Positions 48,284 through 57,008 of a DNA stretch of 64,000 nt are shown here, in pieces. This DNA is from Ensifer sp. IC3342 (GTDB taxonomy: Bacteria > Pseudomonadota > Alphaproteobacteria > Rhizobiales > Rhizobiaceae). Under the pieces are notes generated by a model. It was not told where the DNA came from and did no database searches. It saw nothing but the letters and a program-made list of their open reading frames with translations. The position numbers and the translations under genes are program-made. The stretch spans positions 248,001-312,000 of the forward strand of contig NZ_JADYVE010000005.1 in assembly GCF_020193655.1 (NCBI RefSeq). Direction: 5' to 3'. The first letter of the stretch is position 1. Each line of letters opens with the position of its first letter.

Positions 48284-49561
48284 ATGTCGAAGCTTTTTTC
48301 AGGCGTAAGTGCCCTTGTAATCGCCAGTTTTGTCGGAGTTGCCTCGGGCCAGGCAGAAACCAAGACGATCACGTTCCTGTTCACGGATGACGACCAGGGC
48401 TATGTCCAGCGTATGGCCGAGCTCAGCAAAGAGTTCGAGGCCGCCCATCCGGATGTGAAGGTCAACTTCGTCTCGTCAGGCTATGATGCCGTCGCCAAGC
48501 AGTTGCCGGTGCAACTGGCCGTCGGCGAGGGGCCAGACCTCGCCAAAATCACCGACTGGCAACTCGCACCCTACTACCTCGACATGCGGCCCCACATGAA
48601 GGATCCGGATGCCTTCGCCAAGCTGCACGGCGCGAGCCTCGAGCAACTGCGACTGCCGGGCATCAACGATCCGAATTCCATCAACGGCTACGTGGCATCC
48701 CAGACGTTCAATCTGCCCTTCGTCAACAAGACGCTGTTCGAGCAGGCGGGTGAGCCGCTTCCCGGTCCTACTGCGACGTTGAAGGAGACCGTCGAGGCCT
48801 CCGCCCGGGTGGCGAAGGCGACGGGCGTGCAGATCCCCTTCACCATGGACCGCTCCGGCCACCGCTTCTCGGGCGCGGCCTTCTCCTATGGCGCGACCTA
48901 TGTGAAGGATGGCAAGTTCAGCTTCCCGGACGAGGCGGCAAAGAAATACATCGCCGATCTCTATGCCTGGACCGAGGACGGCAGCTTCCCCAAGGAGATG
49001 TGGGGTGCGGCCGGCGGATCCCAGTACAAGAACATGGGCGACGAGTTCGTCAACGGCAATGTCGTGACGTATATTGCCGGCAACTGGATGGTGAACCCCT
49101 TCCAGACCAAGATCGGCGACGCCTTCGACTGGACGGCGATCAATGCGCCTTGCGGCGATGCCGGCTGCTTCGCCATGCCGGGCGCAACCGCGATCGTGGG
49201 CTTCAAGCGCACGAAGCATCCCGAGGCGGTTGCCGAGTTCATCGAATTCCTCGGCTCCGAAAAGATCCAGCGCGAGATTGCGGAGAATTATGTCATCCTG
49301 ACCGGCGCCGAGATCAAGGATCCGCAGTACAAGCTTTCAAGCGATGACGCCAAGGAGTCCATGGCGGTCTTCCTGGCCAACAGGAAGAATGCGCCGCAAG
49401 CGGCGCTCGACTTCGAGCGGCAGAAGGGCGGCTCGGCGCTGTACCAGCAGATCGTCCAGCGCATGAGCCAGTTGATCGTCGGTGAACTGTCGCTGGAGGA
49501 AACCTACAAGGTTCTCGAGGACGACGTCCGCAAGATCAACGAAGCCCGTGCGTCACAGTAA
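48284..49561 (+). CDS. ABC sugar-binding protein (family 1 extracellular solute-binding)
   Basis: 425 residues. Signal peptide MSKLFSGVSALVIASFVGVA ending near GQAET, then a MalE-type fold (FTDDDQGYVQRMAELSKEFE, VGEGPDLAKITDWQLAPY, IPFTMDRSGHRFSGAAFSYGA). Captures oligosaccharides for the permease encoded on the other strand. The ATG at 48284 is chosen because AGGAGG (48271-48276) is 7 bp before it; the ATG at 48278 is too close. Confidence 0.9.
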   Translation: MSKLFSGVSALVIASFVGVASGQAETKTITFLFTDDDQGYVQRMAELSKEFEAAHPDVKVNFVSSGYDAVAKQLPVQLAVGEGPDLAKITDWQLAPYYLDMRPHMKDPDAFAKLHGASLEQLRLPGINDPNSINGYVASQTFNLPFVNKTLFEQAGEPLPGPTATLKETVEASARVAKATGVQIPFTMDRSGHRFSGAAFSYGATYVKDGKFSFPDEAAKKYIADLYAWTEDGSFPKEMWGAAGGSQYKNMGDEFVNGNVVTYIAGNWMVNPFQTKIGDAFDWTAINAPCGDAGCFAMPGATAIVGFKRTKHPEAVAEFIEFLGSEKIQREIAENYVILTGAEIKDPQYKLSSDDAKESMAVFLANRKNAPQAALDFERQKGGSALYQQIVQRMSQLIVGELSLEETYKVLEDDVRKINEARASQ

Positions 49562-49596
49562 ATCGGCCCATTCTTGCAAAGCCCCTCCCAGGCTTG

Positions 49597-49627
49597 GACG
49601 ACGTGCCCGATCGGCGGGCACGTCGTC
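49597..49627 (+). terminator. Stem-loop after the sugar-binding protein gene
   Basis: Perfect 12-bp inverted repeat GACGACGTGCCC / GGGCACGTCGTC with a 7-base loop, 36 bp after the stop. No T-run follows, so it may act as an mRNA 3'-end stabiliser or weak terminator. Confidence 0.6.
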
Positions 49628-49770
49628 TCGCGCTCAGAGCAAAAGAAGAGGAACGCCATCCAAGTCGCCGATAACTGTTCGCCATGCTACGGCATCTATC
49701 CGGTGACGTCGATCGGCAGGCTGTTCATCGAAACCAACCGGCCGCGACGGCCCGGTGATATCAGGTCCCT

Positions 49771-50394
49771 CTAGGCGAGCAGTTCGACCTTTCCGCTCGC
49801 AATGTCATAGCGGGCCGCCACAACCTTCAGCTTGCCCTCCTTGATCGCTCCGGCAATGATGGGGGAGGCTTGGCTGATTAGTGTCGCCTGGATCCTAGCA
49901 TTGGCGTCAATGGCGGCGTTGAGGTTGGGGCCTGCCTCATTCACAGCCGGCCAGATGGGAGCATAGAGGGCGCCGATCTGGCCGGGAACTGCCTTGCCTT
50001 CTATGGTTGCCTTGACCGCCCCGCAATTGCTGTGCCCCAGCACCATGAGGGTCTTGGTGCCTAGAACGGCGACGCCATATTCGAGGCTCGCTATGATCTC
50101 GGGCGTGGCGACGTTCCCCGCCACGCGGACAACGAACAGCTGGCCAATACTCTGGTCGAAGACAAACTCCACCGGCACCCGAGAATCGGCGCAGGACAGC
50201 AGGGCAGCGAAAGGTTCCTGCTTCTCGGCTGTTTTCGCCTTGAGGATCGACAAGTCTTCGTTGAGGGATTGGAGCTGGCCGCCGACGTAGCGCTGGTTGC
50301 CGTCCATCAACTCCTTGAGTGCGGCTTCGGGCGATAACGTGCTCTGGGCCAATGCGGGCCGCGTGGAAGAGACAACGGCGGCACTCCCCAGCAC
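49771..50394 (-). CDS. Beta-class carbonic anhydrase, exported
   Basis: 207 residues from the GTG at 50394. Zinc ligands are in LLSCADSRVPVE (Cys-x-Asp-x-Arg) and GHSNCGAV (His-x2-Cys), with the family segment EYGVAVLGTKTLMVLGH. Interconverts CO2 and bicarbonate. The frame continues upstream without a stop to about 50469 and there encodes DLTRRGFLCSAVAGTAVVLG, a Tat signal, but with no ATG, GTG or TTG before it. The protein is thus probably periplasmic with a start disturbed by a one-base change or using an unusual codon. A copy of the island motif lies upstream at 50603. Confidence 0.85.
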   Translation of the reverse strand: MLGSAAVVSSTRPALAQSTLSPEAALKELMDGNQRYVGGQLQSLNEDLSILKAKTAEKQEPFAALLSCADSRVPVEFVFDQSIGQLFVVRVAGNVATPEIIASLEYGVAVLGTKTLMVLGHSNCGAVKATIEGKAVPGQIGALYAPIWPAVNEAGPNLNAAIDANARIQATLISQASPIIAGAIKEGKLKVVAARYDIASGKVELLA

Positions 50395-50450
50395 GACGGC
50401 CGTGCCGGCGACAGCACTGCACAGGAAGCCGCGACGCGTCAGATCGGCAT

Positions 50451-50843
50451 CCTTCTTATCCGCCTCTTACTTCATCGAGCAGCTACAGCAGTTGCAGCCC
50501 ACACCAACGGGCTGGATGTCAATGTATTCATCTGACCCTCCAAGTGTATTTTAATGCAATTCATGGCAAGGAGACCGCGCCGCCACGCATGAGATGACTG
50601 GTTTCCCCTAAGTAATGCTCTACCCTCTGCAAACCGTTGGCAAGTCGTCTCTACCGATACGCGGAATAAAAAGCCTCGGATGTCAGCAGCAGTGATGAAT
50701 TTGTGCTGAGAACATCGATATTTAATCTTGGTTTCATCCCCCAGGAAGAAGAAGCGAGGTTGCCTGCCGCAGGAGGCTTGCCACCTAAGAAAGACATTGC
50801 GGAGCGACAGGTCCTTGGCAGTATTGGCGTGTTCGCGCCGCCG
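50451..50843. other. Intergenic region between carbonic anhydrase and the GltS-type gene
   Basis: About 390 bp. It holds one copy of the 16-bp island motif (50603-50618) and a minus-strand mini-frame of 19 codons (50531-50472, MNTLTSSPLVWAATAVAAR) behind GGAGG. That mini-frame could be a leader peptide, or the displaced original start of the carbonic anhydrase mRNA. Nothing else recognised. Confidence 0.4.
50603..50618 (+). promoter_or_regulatory. Island motif copy a (TTCCCCTAAGTAATGC)
   Basis: Matches the 16-bp consensus TTCCCCTAAGTACAAT at its first 12 positions and diverges at the end. It lies upstream of the carbonic anhydrase gene in the reverse orientation. Confidence 0.5.
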
Positions 50844-52064
50844 TCACAGGGCGGCAAGAAACAGCCGGATCACGAGCGCATTTGCTATGTCGATGAAGAA
50901 CGCGCCGACAAGAGGCACGATGAGAAACGCCACATGCGAAGGCCCGTGTCGCTGGGTCACCGCAGTCATATTGGCCATTGCGGTCGGCGTCGCGCCGAGC
51001 CCGAAGCCGATGAAGCCCGCCGTTACGACCGCCGCGTCGTAGCTCCGTCCGAGCGCCCGGAAGCAAATATAGATCGCAAAGAATACCGCCAGAACGAGTT
51101 GAAGCGCGAGCAGCACGGATAGCGGGCCGGCAAGGTCGACAAGCGTCCATAGCTTCATGCTCATCAGCGACATCGCGAGAAACACGCCCAGCGAGACCTC
51201 CGCTATGAGGGCGAGCGCCGCCGTGCGGCTAGGCCAGACGCCGGAAGGAAAGACGCGCAGCAGCAGGTTCGTCAGCAGGATTCCGGCGGCAAGGCACGGG
51301 AGAAACAGTGGCATCTTGATCCCCATGCTCTCGAGCCCGCGGTGAGCCATGATGCCGATCATCCCGGCAATGTGAATGGCAAGGATCGCGCGCAGGAAGG
51401 AGAAGTAATCTATCTGGGGATGCTGTGCCTCGACAGGCACGCCGACGTCATACAACTGATCCGCCGGCGCCTTGAGCCGGTTCCGCTGGATCAGGAAGCG
51501 GGCGACTGGGCCGCCGGCAAGGCTCGCTAGAACGAGACCCATGGTCGCGCAGACAATGCCGATCTCCACCGCATTTGCGACCCCATGGGTGTCGGCGATG
51601 ACAGGCGCCCACGCGATCGCCGTCCCGTGCCCACCTGTCATCGACACGCTGGCCGCCAGCAGCCCGACCGACGGGTCCAGCCCAAGTAGGCTGGCCGCGC
51701 CGACGCCGGCGAGGTTCCCCGCAAACATGAAAGCCACCGTGACCGCGAGAAGCACTGCGAGCGGCTTCCCGCCTCGCGCGAGATCACTGACATGGGCGTT
51801 GATGCCGATGACCGTGAAGAAATAGACGAGCAGAATGTCGCGTGCCGTCAGTTCGAAATCGACCTTGACGCCCGAGATGAGATACACCACCCAGAACGCA
51901 ACCGAGAAGAGGAGCCCCCCGGTCACGGGCTCCGGAATGTTGTACTTGCGGAGAGCGGCAAGGCGCTGGTTGAGCGCCTTGCCGACGAAGAGTACCACAA
52001 CCCCGGTGGTGACCGACAGGAAAGGGAGCACGTGGAGCACCTGCTCTGCATCGAGTATGACCAT
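50844..52064 (-). CDS. gltS: Sodium/glutamate symporter family carrier (GltS)
   Basis: 406 residues, ten or more membrane helices. Both halves carry GltS signatures: NIPEPVTGGLLFSV near the start, SVSMTGGHGTAIAWAPV in the centre and GFIGFGLGATPTAMANMTAV near the end, the pore-loop repeats. Imports glutamate with Na+. It sits alone in the minus-strand island; a link to the sulfatase genes is not evident. Confidence 0.88.
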   Translation of the reverse strand: MVILDAEQVLHVLPFLSVTTGVVVLFVGKALNQRLAALRKYNIPEPVTGGLLFSVAFWVVYLISGVKVDFELTARDILLVYFFTVIGINAHVSDLARGGKPLAVLLAVTVAFMFAGNLAGVGAASLLGLDPSVGLLAASVSMTGGHGTAIAWAPVIADTHGVANAVEIGIVCATMGLVLASLAGGPVARFLIQRNRLKAPADQLYDVGVPVEAQHPQIDYFSFLRAILAIHIAGMIGIMAHRGLESMGIKMPLFLPCLAAGILLTNLLLRVFPSGVWPSRTAALALIAEVSLGVFLAMSLMSMKLWTLVDLAGPLSVLLALQLVLAVFFAIYICFRALGRSYDAAVVTAGFIGFGLGATPTAMANMTAVTQRHGPSHVAFLIVPLVGAFFIDIANALVIRLFLAAL

Positions 52065-52367
52065 CTGGTTCCCCCAACGCCAAGTCTATCGTATCGCAGA
52101 CGGTATGGCCCCCTAACGACGTTCGCTGGCGTCCGAAAGAGCCAGCGAAGACCCACGGACTTCGTTTGAGAGCCAGTCGTTAGTTCAGGCCATGCGCAGA
52201 AGATAGTGGCTTTCGCCCTGACGCTCACGCTCGGGTCGCTCGGCGGTCGGGTGATTACCGGCCGGCGCCCATGCCTCTATATGGGTAGGATCAGGCCCGT
52301 CGAAACATCACGACGGTCGGCGGCAATGGCCACCGATCGGCTCTTCCATTGGCGTCGCGCTGGCTTT
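52065..52367. other. Intergenic region upstream of gltS with an inverted repeat
   Basis: About 300 bp without a gene. A perfect 9-bp inverted repeat with a 10-base loop (TTCGCTGGC / GCCAGCGAA, 52122-52149) lies 58 bp before the gltS start and could be a regulator site or the end of the LssY-type mRNA from the other side. Otherwise nothing recognised. Confidence 0.35.
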
Positions 52368-53123
52368 CTACTGGGGTAGAGACGCATTACCGGCGGGAGC
52401 CCCGCCTTGCCTGTTCTCGGTTCCGCTCGCCACGATACCGATCAACGCCAGGCCATCGGTAAAGTATCGATCGCCGCCGCCGTTCCGGCCATCCGTCGTC
52501 GCCCCGATGCCGTCAATCTCGTAGGTCGACTCGATTTGCCCGGCGGCTTGCAGGTCGCTGATAAGAAAGTCTCGTTCGGCGTCGATGTCCGCGCCGATAT
52601 GATGGGTGATCTGGCCCGTATCGTGACTTAGTCCGACCCCACGATCGAAGGTGGCCGAACCGAGCCAGACCGGTCGGCCGTCGTTGTCGCTCCGATCCGT
52701 CAGCCAGAATCGCACGTGATGGCGCTGATCGGCGCTTTCTCCAACCGCTTTTTCGAAGGCGAGGTCCTGCTTTCGGCCGTCATAGAACAGCGGGCTTACC
52801 GGCGCCTCGCGGTCCGGCCGGTCAAGCACGACGCTAAGGCCGATGTCGATCGAGGAGCGCAAGGTGATTGCATCGGCGGGATACCAACGGGCAGCCGCAA
52901 AGGCACGCACCACCTGTGCTTTTGAGCCGACCAGACCGACGTTGATCGGGTCGCCGGGAATGTCATCAGCGGTGGCCGTCACCATTGTATTCGAGGCGGA
53001 AAGCCGATGCCGGTCGCGAAAGATCCAGATCTCCGGCACCACGAAGTATGCGAGCAGGAGATAGGCGGCAAGCGAGATGAGGAGCGCGGCCAGGGCGGCG
53101 TGGACGACGGACAATTGGCGCAT
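52368..53123 (-). CDS. LssY C-terminal domain protein, membrane anchored
   Basis: 251 residues. One N-terminal membrane helix (VVHAALAALLISLAAYLLLAYF) and then a soluble domain matching the LssY_C family: DPINVGLVGSKAQVVRAFAAARWYPADAITLRSS, SPLFYDGRKQDLAFEK, RHHVRFW, WLGSATFDRGVG, THHIGADIDAERDFLI. The domain's biochemical function is unknown. The ATG with GAGGAT upstream is preferred to one 24 bp earlier. An adjoining small exported-protein gene is upstream. Confidence 0.78.
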   Translation of the reverse strand: MRQLSVVHAALAALLISLAAYLLLAYFVVPEIWIFRDRHRLSASNTMVTATADDIPGDPINVGLVGSKAQVVRAFAAARWYPADAITLRSSIDIGLSVVLDRPDREAPVSPLFYDGRKQDLAFEKAVGESADQRHHVRFWLTDRSDNDGRPVWLGSATFDRGVGLSHDTGQITHHIGADIDAERDFLISDLQAAGQIESTYEIDGIGATTDGRNGGGDRYFTDGLALIGIVASGTENRQGGAPAGNASLPQ

Positions 53124-53295
53124 GTGATCCTCTTCGTGGCGGCGCAATACCCAAATTCACCAGGGCGTGTCCCCGGCAGTGTCGGAGAAATTCCATGGCG
53201 ACAGGGACAATCCATCCGGCACGCCTGAGTCTGGAGCGGGATGCGGCCGCAAGAACCATGGGTGTTCCGCACCCCGCCTCACCGGCCCGGGAGTG

Positions 53296-53646
53296 TTAAC
53301 GAACGTAGATCGTCAGCCCGCCGTCAGTCGCCTGTTCAGCGCCGCCGATGTTGTTCATCTCGACATTCTGCGCCTTCAGCTTTTCAGCCAAGGGCTTGTT
53401 CGCTTCGACCGCCTCGAGCAGCGCCGCGCGTTGTTCCGGCGTCGCATTCTCGACCCACAAGCGCGTTTGGTCCTGCTCCGAGAGTGTGCTGACGTCGACG
53501 ACATTGATCTTGTCGCCGCTGTAGCTGCGCACGGTCTGCTCTATCTCTTTGGGCCAGTTCATTTCGGCGCCCTGACCGTGTGCGATCCCCGCGAAGCTCA
53601 GGGCGGCGAGGCTGGCAATCATGGAAAAAGTCGCAATGCGGTTCAT
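53296..53646 (-). CDS. Small exported protein of unknown function
   Basis: 116 residues. Signal peptide MNRIATFSMIASLAALSFAGIAHG, then a mature ~90-residue protein (WPKEIEQTVRSYSGDKINVVDVSTL, TPEQRAALLEAVEANKPLAEKL) with no cysteines and no motif I recognise. Its promoter region carries a 40-bp stretch nearly identical to that of the arylsulfatase gene, including the island motif, so the two are probably coregulated. Confidence 0.75.
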   Translation of the reverse strand: MNRIATFSMIASLAALSFAGIAHGQGAEMNWPKEIEQTVRSYSGDKINVVDVSTLSEQDQTRLWVENATPEQRAALLEAVEANKPLAEKLKAQNVEMNNIGGAEQATDGGLTIYVR

Positions 53647-53752
53647 TGTTATGCTCCTTCCTAGGTTTTGCGCTTGTGACCGGGCGGCAATCAAGCGCGG
53701 CGGCTTGAACAACTCGTCCCATCTAAGATTACGCGAGACTTCACCGAGTGAT

Positions 53753-53768
53753 ATTGTCCTTAGGTGAA
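53753..53768 (-). promoter_or_regulatory. Island motif copy b (TTCACCTAAGGACAAT)
   Basis: Identical over 16 bp to the copy before the arylsulfatase (60531-60546), and by eye 34 of 40 bases agree when the comparison runs toward the genes. It is 107 bp upstream of the small exported-protein gene. Confidence 0.6.
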
Positions 53769-53785
53769 GTCGTCTGAACTTGCTG

Positions 53786-53885
53786 ACCGCTTTCAGGTTC
53801 TCGTCGCAGCTCGCCGTGATGAACAAGACCGGCGGGCCAGAACCCCGCTGCTCTCAGTTGCCGGTCCGGTTTCGAGATCGGCGTC
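53786..53885 (-). pseudogene. Remnant of a response-regulator receiver domain
   Basis: Translates in part as FITASCDENLKAV, against FITASGDENLKAA in the intact receiver at 60629-61003, and nucleotide similarity continues upstream through the frame-shifted segment. The part after DENLKA is deleted up to the island motif. It sits just after the histidine kinase gene and was probably its cognate regulator or a copy of the other one. Confidence 0.65.
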
Positions 53886-53997
53886 GATCTCACGGCAGAC
53901 GTTCAGCAAACGACCTGAGCCGCCATCCTTGCCCCCAAACCGCTGCACACGTTTGGGCGACGTGCATTAGAGTTTGATGAAAGCGTCGACGACTTTG

Positions 53998-55593
53998 CTA
54001 GACGGTAGGCAGGCTGACGCGGATTATAGTCCCGGCGGATTTGGATGAAGCCGAGATTCGGCCGTTGTGATGCTCGACGATTGTTTGACAAATGGCCAAT
54101 CCCAGACCCATCCCGCTGGACTTCGTGGTCGTGAACGGCTCAAAAATTCGGTCCGCGAGCGAGGGCTCGATACCCGGTCCTGTATCCTCGAGTTCCACAA
54201 TGACATCGTTGTTGGTAACAGAGGTCCTTATCTTTATTCGGCGGTCATCCTCGGTAGCAATCATTGCCTCAATCGCGTTGTGAACGAGATTGGCGACTAC
54301 CTGTCGCAGTTGCCCCTTGTTGCCCAGTACAAGTGGTATTCGTGCCGTTAAATCCAGGCTTGCTTTTACGTGGTTTTCGATAAGAGCGTATCTTTCGTTG
54401 CTGAGTACTTCTAACACCACATCGTTGACGTTGACTGGCTCTTTTTTGAGCTTGGTTTTGCCGAAAACGCCTGTGATGCCTTTCAATATCTGACCGGCAC
54501 GGCGAACGTCAGCAACGATGTCGGCTAAGGCCTCTTGCGCAGTCTTGGGGTCGGGCGGGATTCGCGTCAGGCAGAGCCGCGCAACTTCACCATTGGTCGC
54601 AATAGCTCCCAACGGTTGTCTGACCTCGTGCGCGATGGAAGATGCCATCGCCTCCAGACTCATTAGCTTGTTGGCGCGTTCGCGCTGCAGCAGCATGTTT
54701 GAGAGCACCAGGCGTGCGTGCAACGCCGTCAGTTCGCTTATTCCAACGATCAACACGAAAGTTGAGGCGGCGTAGGAGAAGATCCGACTTCCGTACCATG
54801 CAAGGCTAAATCGGGCCGGAACAAGAAGAGTTCCAAGCGTTATCTCAAACAGAAAGGCTCCGCATACTGCAATCAGCCACAGGTCAAGGACGGAGCGCCG
54901 GCGGACCCATAAGAGCGTCAGGCCCGCAGCAGCCGGCAGTATCAACGCTCCACCGTATGCTAGGCGGAAACCCAGGTTCACCTCAACGCGGTCGCGCATG
55001 ACGATCGGCAGCAGGGATTCTTGAGCGGTCGTAAACCACGTCAATCCGCCCACCAGAGCAAGAACGATTCCGACGCTCCAGCCGATCGCGCGTCCCCATG
55101 AATCGTCAATGACGCCTGCCGAACCCGGTGCATCTTTCAGCAGCACATAGCTGATGACTGAGATTGGCAGCGCCGCATGCCAGAACCAGTAAAGCCACGG
55201 GGCAGTTTGCAGTCCACCGCCGAGGAGCCCCATCGACGAGAATGCTCCCGGAAACGTCAAGGCATAGGGAACGATGATAAGCGCCGAGAAGAGATACCCA
55301 GAAGCCAAGATCAGGAGTGCCCTCTTTCTCGCGGCGGCAAAATGAGAAAGCAGCAAAGCGGCCGTCACGAGGTCGTTGATCACGATGGCCGTTGCGAGCG
55401 CCGGGATGAAGCCGTCCAGGCGCGGCAGGCGAACATCCTTGAACGGGAGGAGTGCGACAAACGTGACGGAGAGGATCGCTAGAACGGAGAAAGCCAGTCG
55501 GATGTGAGTCTTTGATGGCGGCAGTTGGGAAAGCAGGAACGAATCCTGAGCTGAAGCATCTCGTTCAGGCCAAAAAGTAGTCTCCCGCAACAT
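53998..55593 (-). CDS. Membrane sensor histidine kinase with MASE4-like N-terminal domain
   Basis: 531 residues. About eight membrane helices (residues ~30-290) in a MASE4-like arrangement, then a His-kinase dimerisation domain with the phospho-His in SSIAHEVRQPLGAIATNG near residue 310, and a HATPase domain with the N-box NLVHNAIEAM, DTGPGIEPS and GMGLGLAICQTI. Such kinases sense a membrane-level signal. The ATG has GGAG 8 bp upstream. A partner regulator directly downstream is decayed (53786-53885), so the kinase is now orphan or acts with the regulators at 60.6-61.9 kb (inference). Confidence 0.85.
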   Translation of the reverse strand: MLRETTFWPERDASAQDSFLLSQLPPSKTHIRLAFSVLAILSVTFVALLPFKDVRLPRLDGFIPALATAIVINDLVTAALLLSHFAAARKRALLILASGYLFSALIIVPYALTFPGAFSSMGLLGGGLQTAPWLYWFWHAALPISVISYVLLKDAPGSAGVIDDSWGRAIGWSVGIVLALVGGLTWFTTAQESLLPIVMRDRVEVNLGFRLAYGGALILPAAAGLTLLWVRRRSVLDLWLIAVCGAFLFEITLGTLLVPARFSLAWYGSRIFSYAASTFVLIVGISELTALHARLVLSNMLLQRERANKLMSLEAMASSIAHEVRQPLGAIATNGEVARLCLTRIPPDPKTAQEALADIVADVRRAGQILKGITGVFGKTKLKKEPVNVNDVVLEVLSNERYALIENHVKASLDLTARIPLVLGNKGQLRQVVANLVHNAIEAMIATEDDRRIKIRTSVTNNDVIVELEDTGPGIEPSLADRIFEPFTTTKSSGMGLGLAICQTIVEHHNGRISASSKSAGTIIRVSLPTV

Positions 55594-56098
55594 GGGTGTG
55601 CTCCTGCTTCGCTCGGTCCCACCATCCGACGAAATTCGGCGTCGAGTCACAAATCGGGCCAATCTAGGGAGCTTCACGGCCCTGCGTTGCGCATTGCAGT
55701 CTAAACCGGGTCTGGTGCTGGACTTCCGCTCGTCGTGTGCGCAGCGCTTGTTCCGCGCCCTCATCGGAATTGCGCTGAACTCTCCCCCGTACCGCGCACA
55801 GAGCTGCCGGCTCTTCAAGGAGGCCGACCTAAATGAAAATGCCCCGGAATTCCCTAAATAACAAGATCAATACGTTTAAAGTTGCATTTTTTCGTTCCTA
55901 GGTTGTGGCGCTTCTAACATGAGCAGGACCCCCAGGGAGGCGAAGCTCGGACGCCGCCGCATAATCCTGGGCTTCACATATGCAAGGCTCTAAAGAAGAG
56001 AAGGAGCGCGCCCTCTGCAGGCTGCGATCCCATCTTCACTTTTTCAGGAAGGGGAGACTGCGGGTGCGCGGCGCCGTCCATCGCTGGAGCGCTGGTTG
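55594..56098. other. Intergenic stretch with no recognised gene
   Basis: About 500 bp between the kinase start and the end of the DUF1254 pseudogene. Only weak open frames without ribosome sites. No copy of the island motif was found here. Confidence 0.4.
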
Positions 56099-56990
56099 CT
56101 ACTCAACCAACTCAACATCGGCGAGCTTGAAGCTGCGGCTCCAGAACGGCTCATCTCCGCCGCAAAAGCGCATGAGCGGACCGGCCTCTTGCCTTGCGTC
56201 GGGATCCAGTTGGCTTCGAGTCCCTCGGGCCGAAGTAGCTGTCGACACTACCGTCTGCGTCTTCCTCATGCCAGCAGTGTCGTATGTCGACAGGCCAACC
56301 TCTCCAGGGTTGTAAATGAAGGCGAAGGTCGCGTAGCCGTAGACGATCAGGACCAGAACTGCTTGACCGGCATGTCCGCCGGCACGCGTAGACGATAGAA
56401 GCGCCCGGCTTCGTTCCATAGCAGCCTTGTATTTGGGCGGCGGATTGAAGGGCCTGCCTGCCTCGATGCCCAGGCTGGCCAGCATTCCCATGATGACCTT
56501 GTCGCGTGGACGTACGGGCTCCCCGTCGAGCGCCTCGTAGAGGTTGCGGAAGTAGCGAAGGTCGTAGAAGGCGAGCGTATGCATCGGCTGGGCCCACGTA
56601 TCGGCGAAGCGCGTCGGCTTGGGATTCGGTGCCTCGGCAAGCGGATACATGCGCAGACCAGATGGTTATATCGTTGTCCGCTCCCCGAACTACCGCATCT
56701 CCTTTGCCTTCCGGTCCGTCAAGTTTCCCGGAATGACGGACGATGACGCCCCTGCCTATGCGCAGAAGGTACCGCGCCGTCGTAGCCGGGAGGAAGGAAG
56801 AGGTACTTGCCTCCCCTTGCTGTGGTCAAAGCCGGACGGACCAACGGCAGCAATGGCCTCCTGCCATGCATCGACGACCTGCCCGAAAAGGACGCCCTCC
56901 TCTGAATGGGGCGGCCTCCTTTCGGGAAACTTGCGACCTCACTCCGGTCCAATCGGGCGCGGGAGCAAGATTCAGACGCTCCCGGGTCCA
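56099..56990 (-). pseudogene. DUF1254/DUF1214 protein, frameshifted and with an internal inversion
   Basis: Pieces of one protein are readable in order on the minus strand but in several frames: LFGQVVDAWQEAI and GGKYLFLPPGYDGAVP (about 56900-56767), MYPLAEAPNPKPTRF to FNPPPKYKAAMER (56650 to ~56410), RLRVPADMPVKQFW, YGYATFAFIYNPGEVGLSTYD and GGDEPFWSRSF at the end. The piece that belongs between GAVP and MYPLAEA, namely DGYIVVRSPNYRISFAFR to DDDAPAYAQ, is on the plus strand (about 56661-56765). At least three frameshifts are present besides the inversion. The family is exported and often adjoins sulfatases; its function is unknown. Confidence 0.8.
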
Positions 56991-57008
56991 GTTGGGAAGT
57001 CCCGGAGC

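Noticed and set aside
49628-49770. Possible small gene after the sugar-binding protein
   Set aside because: Short frames only, no ribosome site, no recognisable protein.
56926-56939. String TCCTTTCGGGAAAC resembling island motif copy e
   Set aside because: It falls inside the coding remnant of the DUF1254 gene, lacks the ATTG/CAAT end, and precedes no gene.
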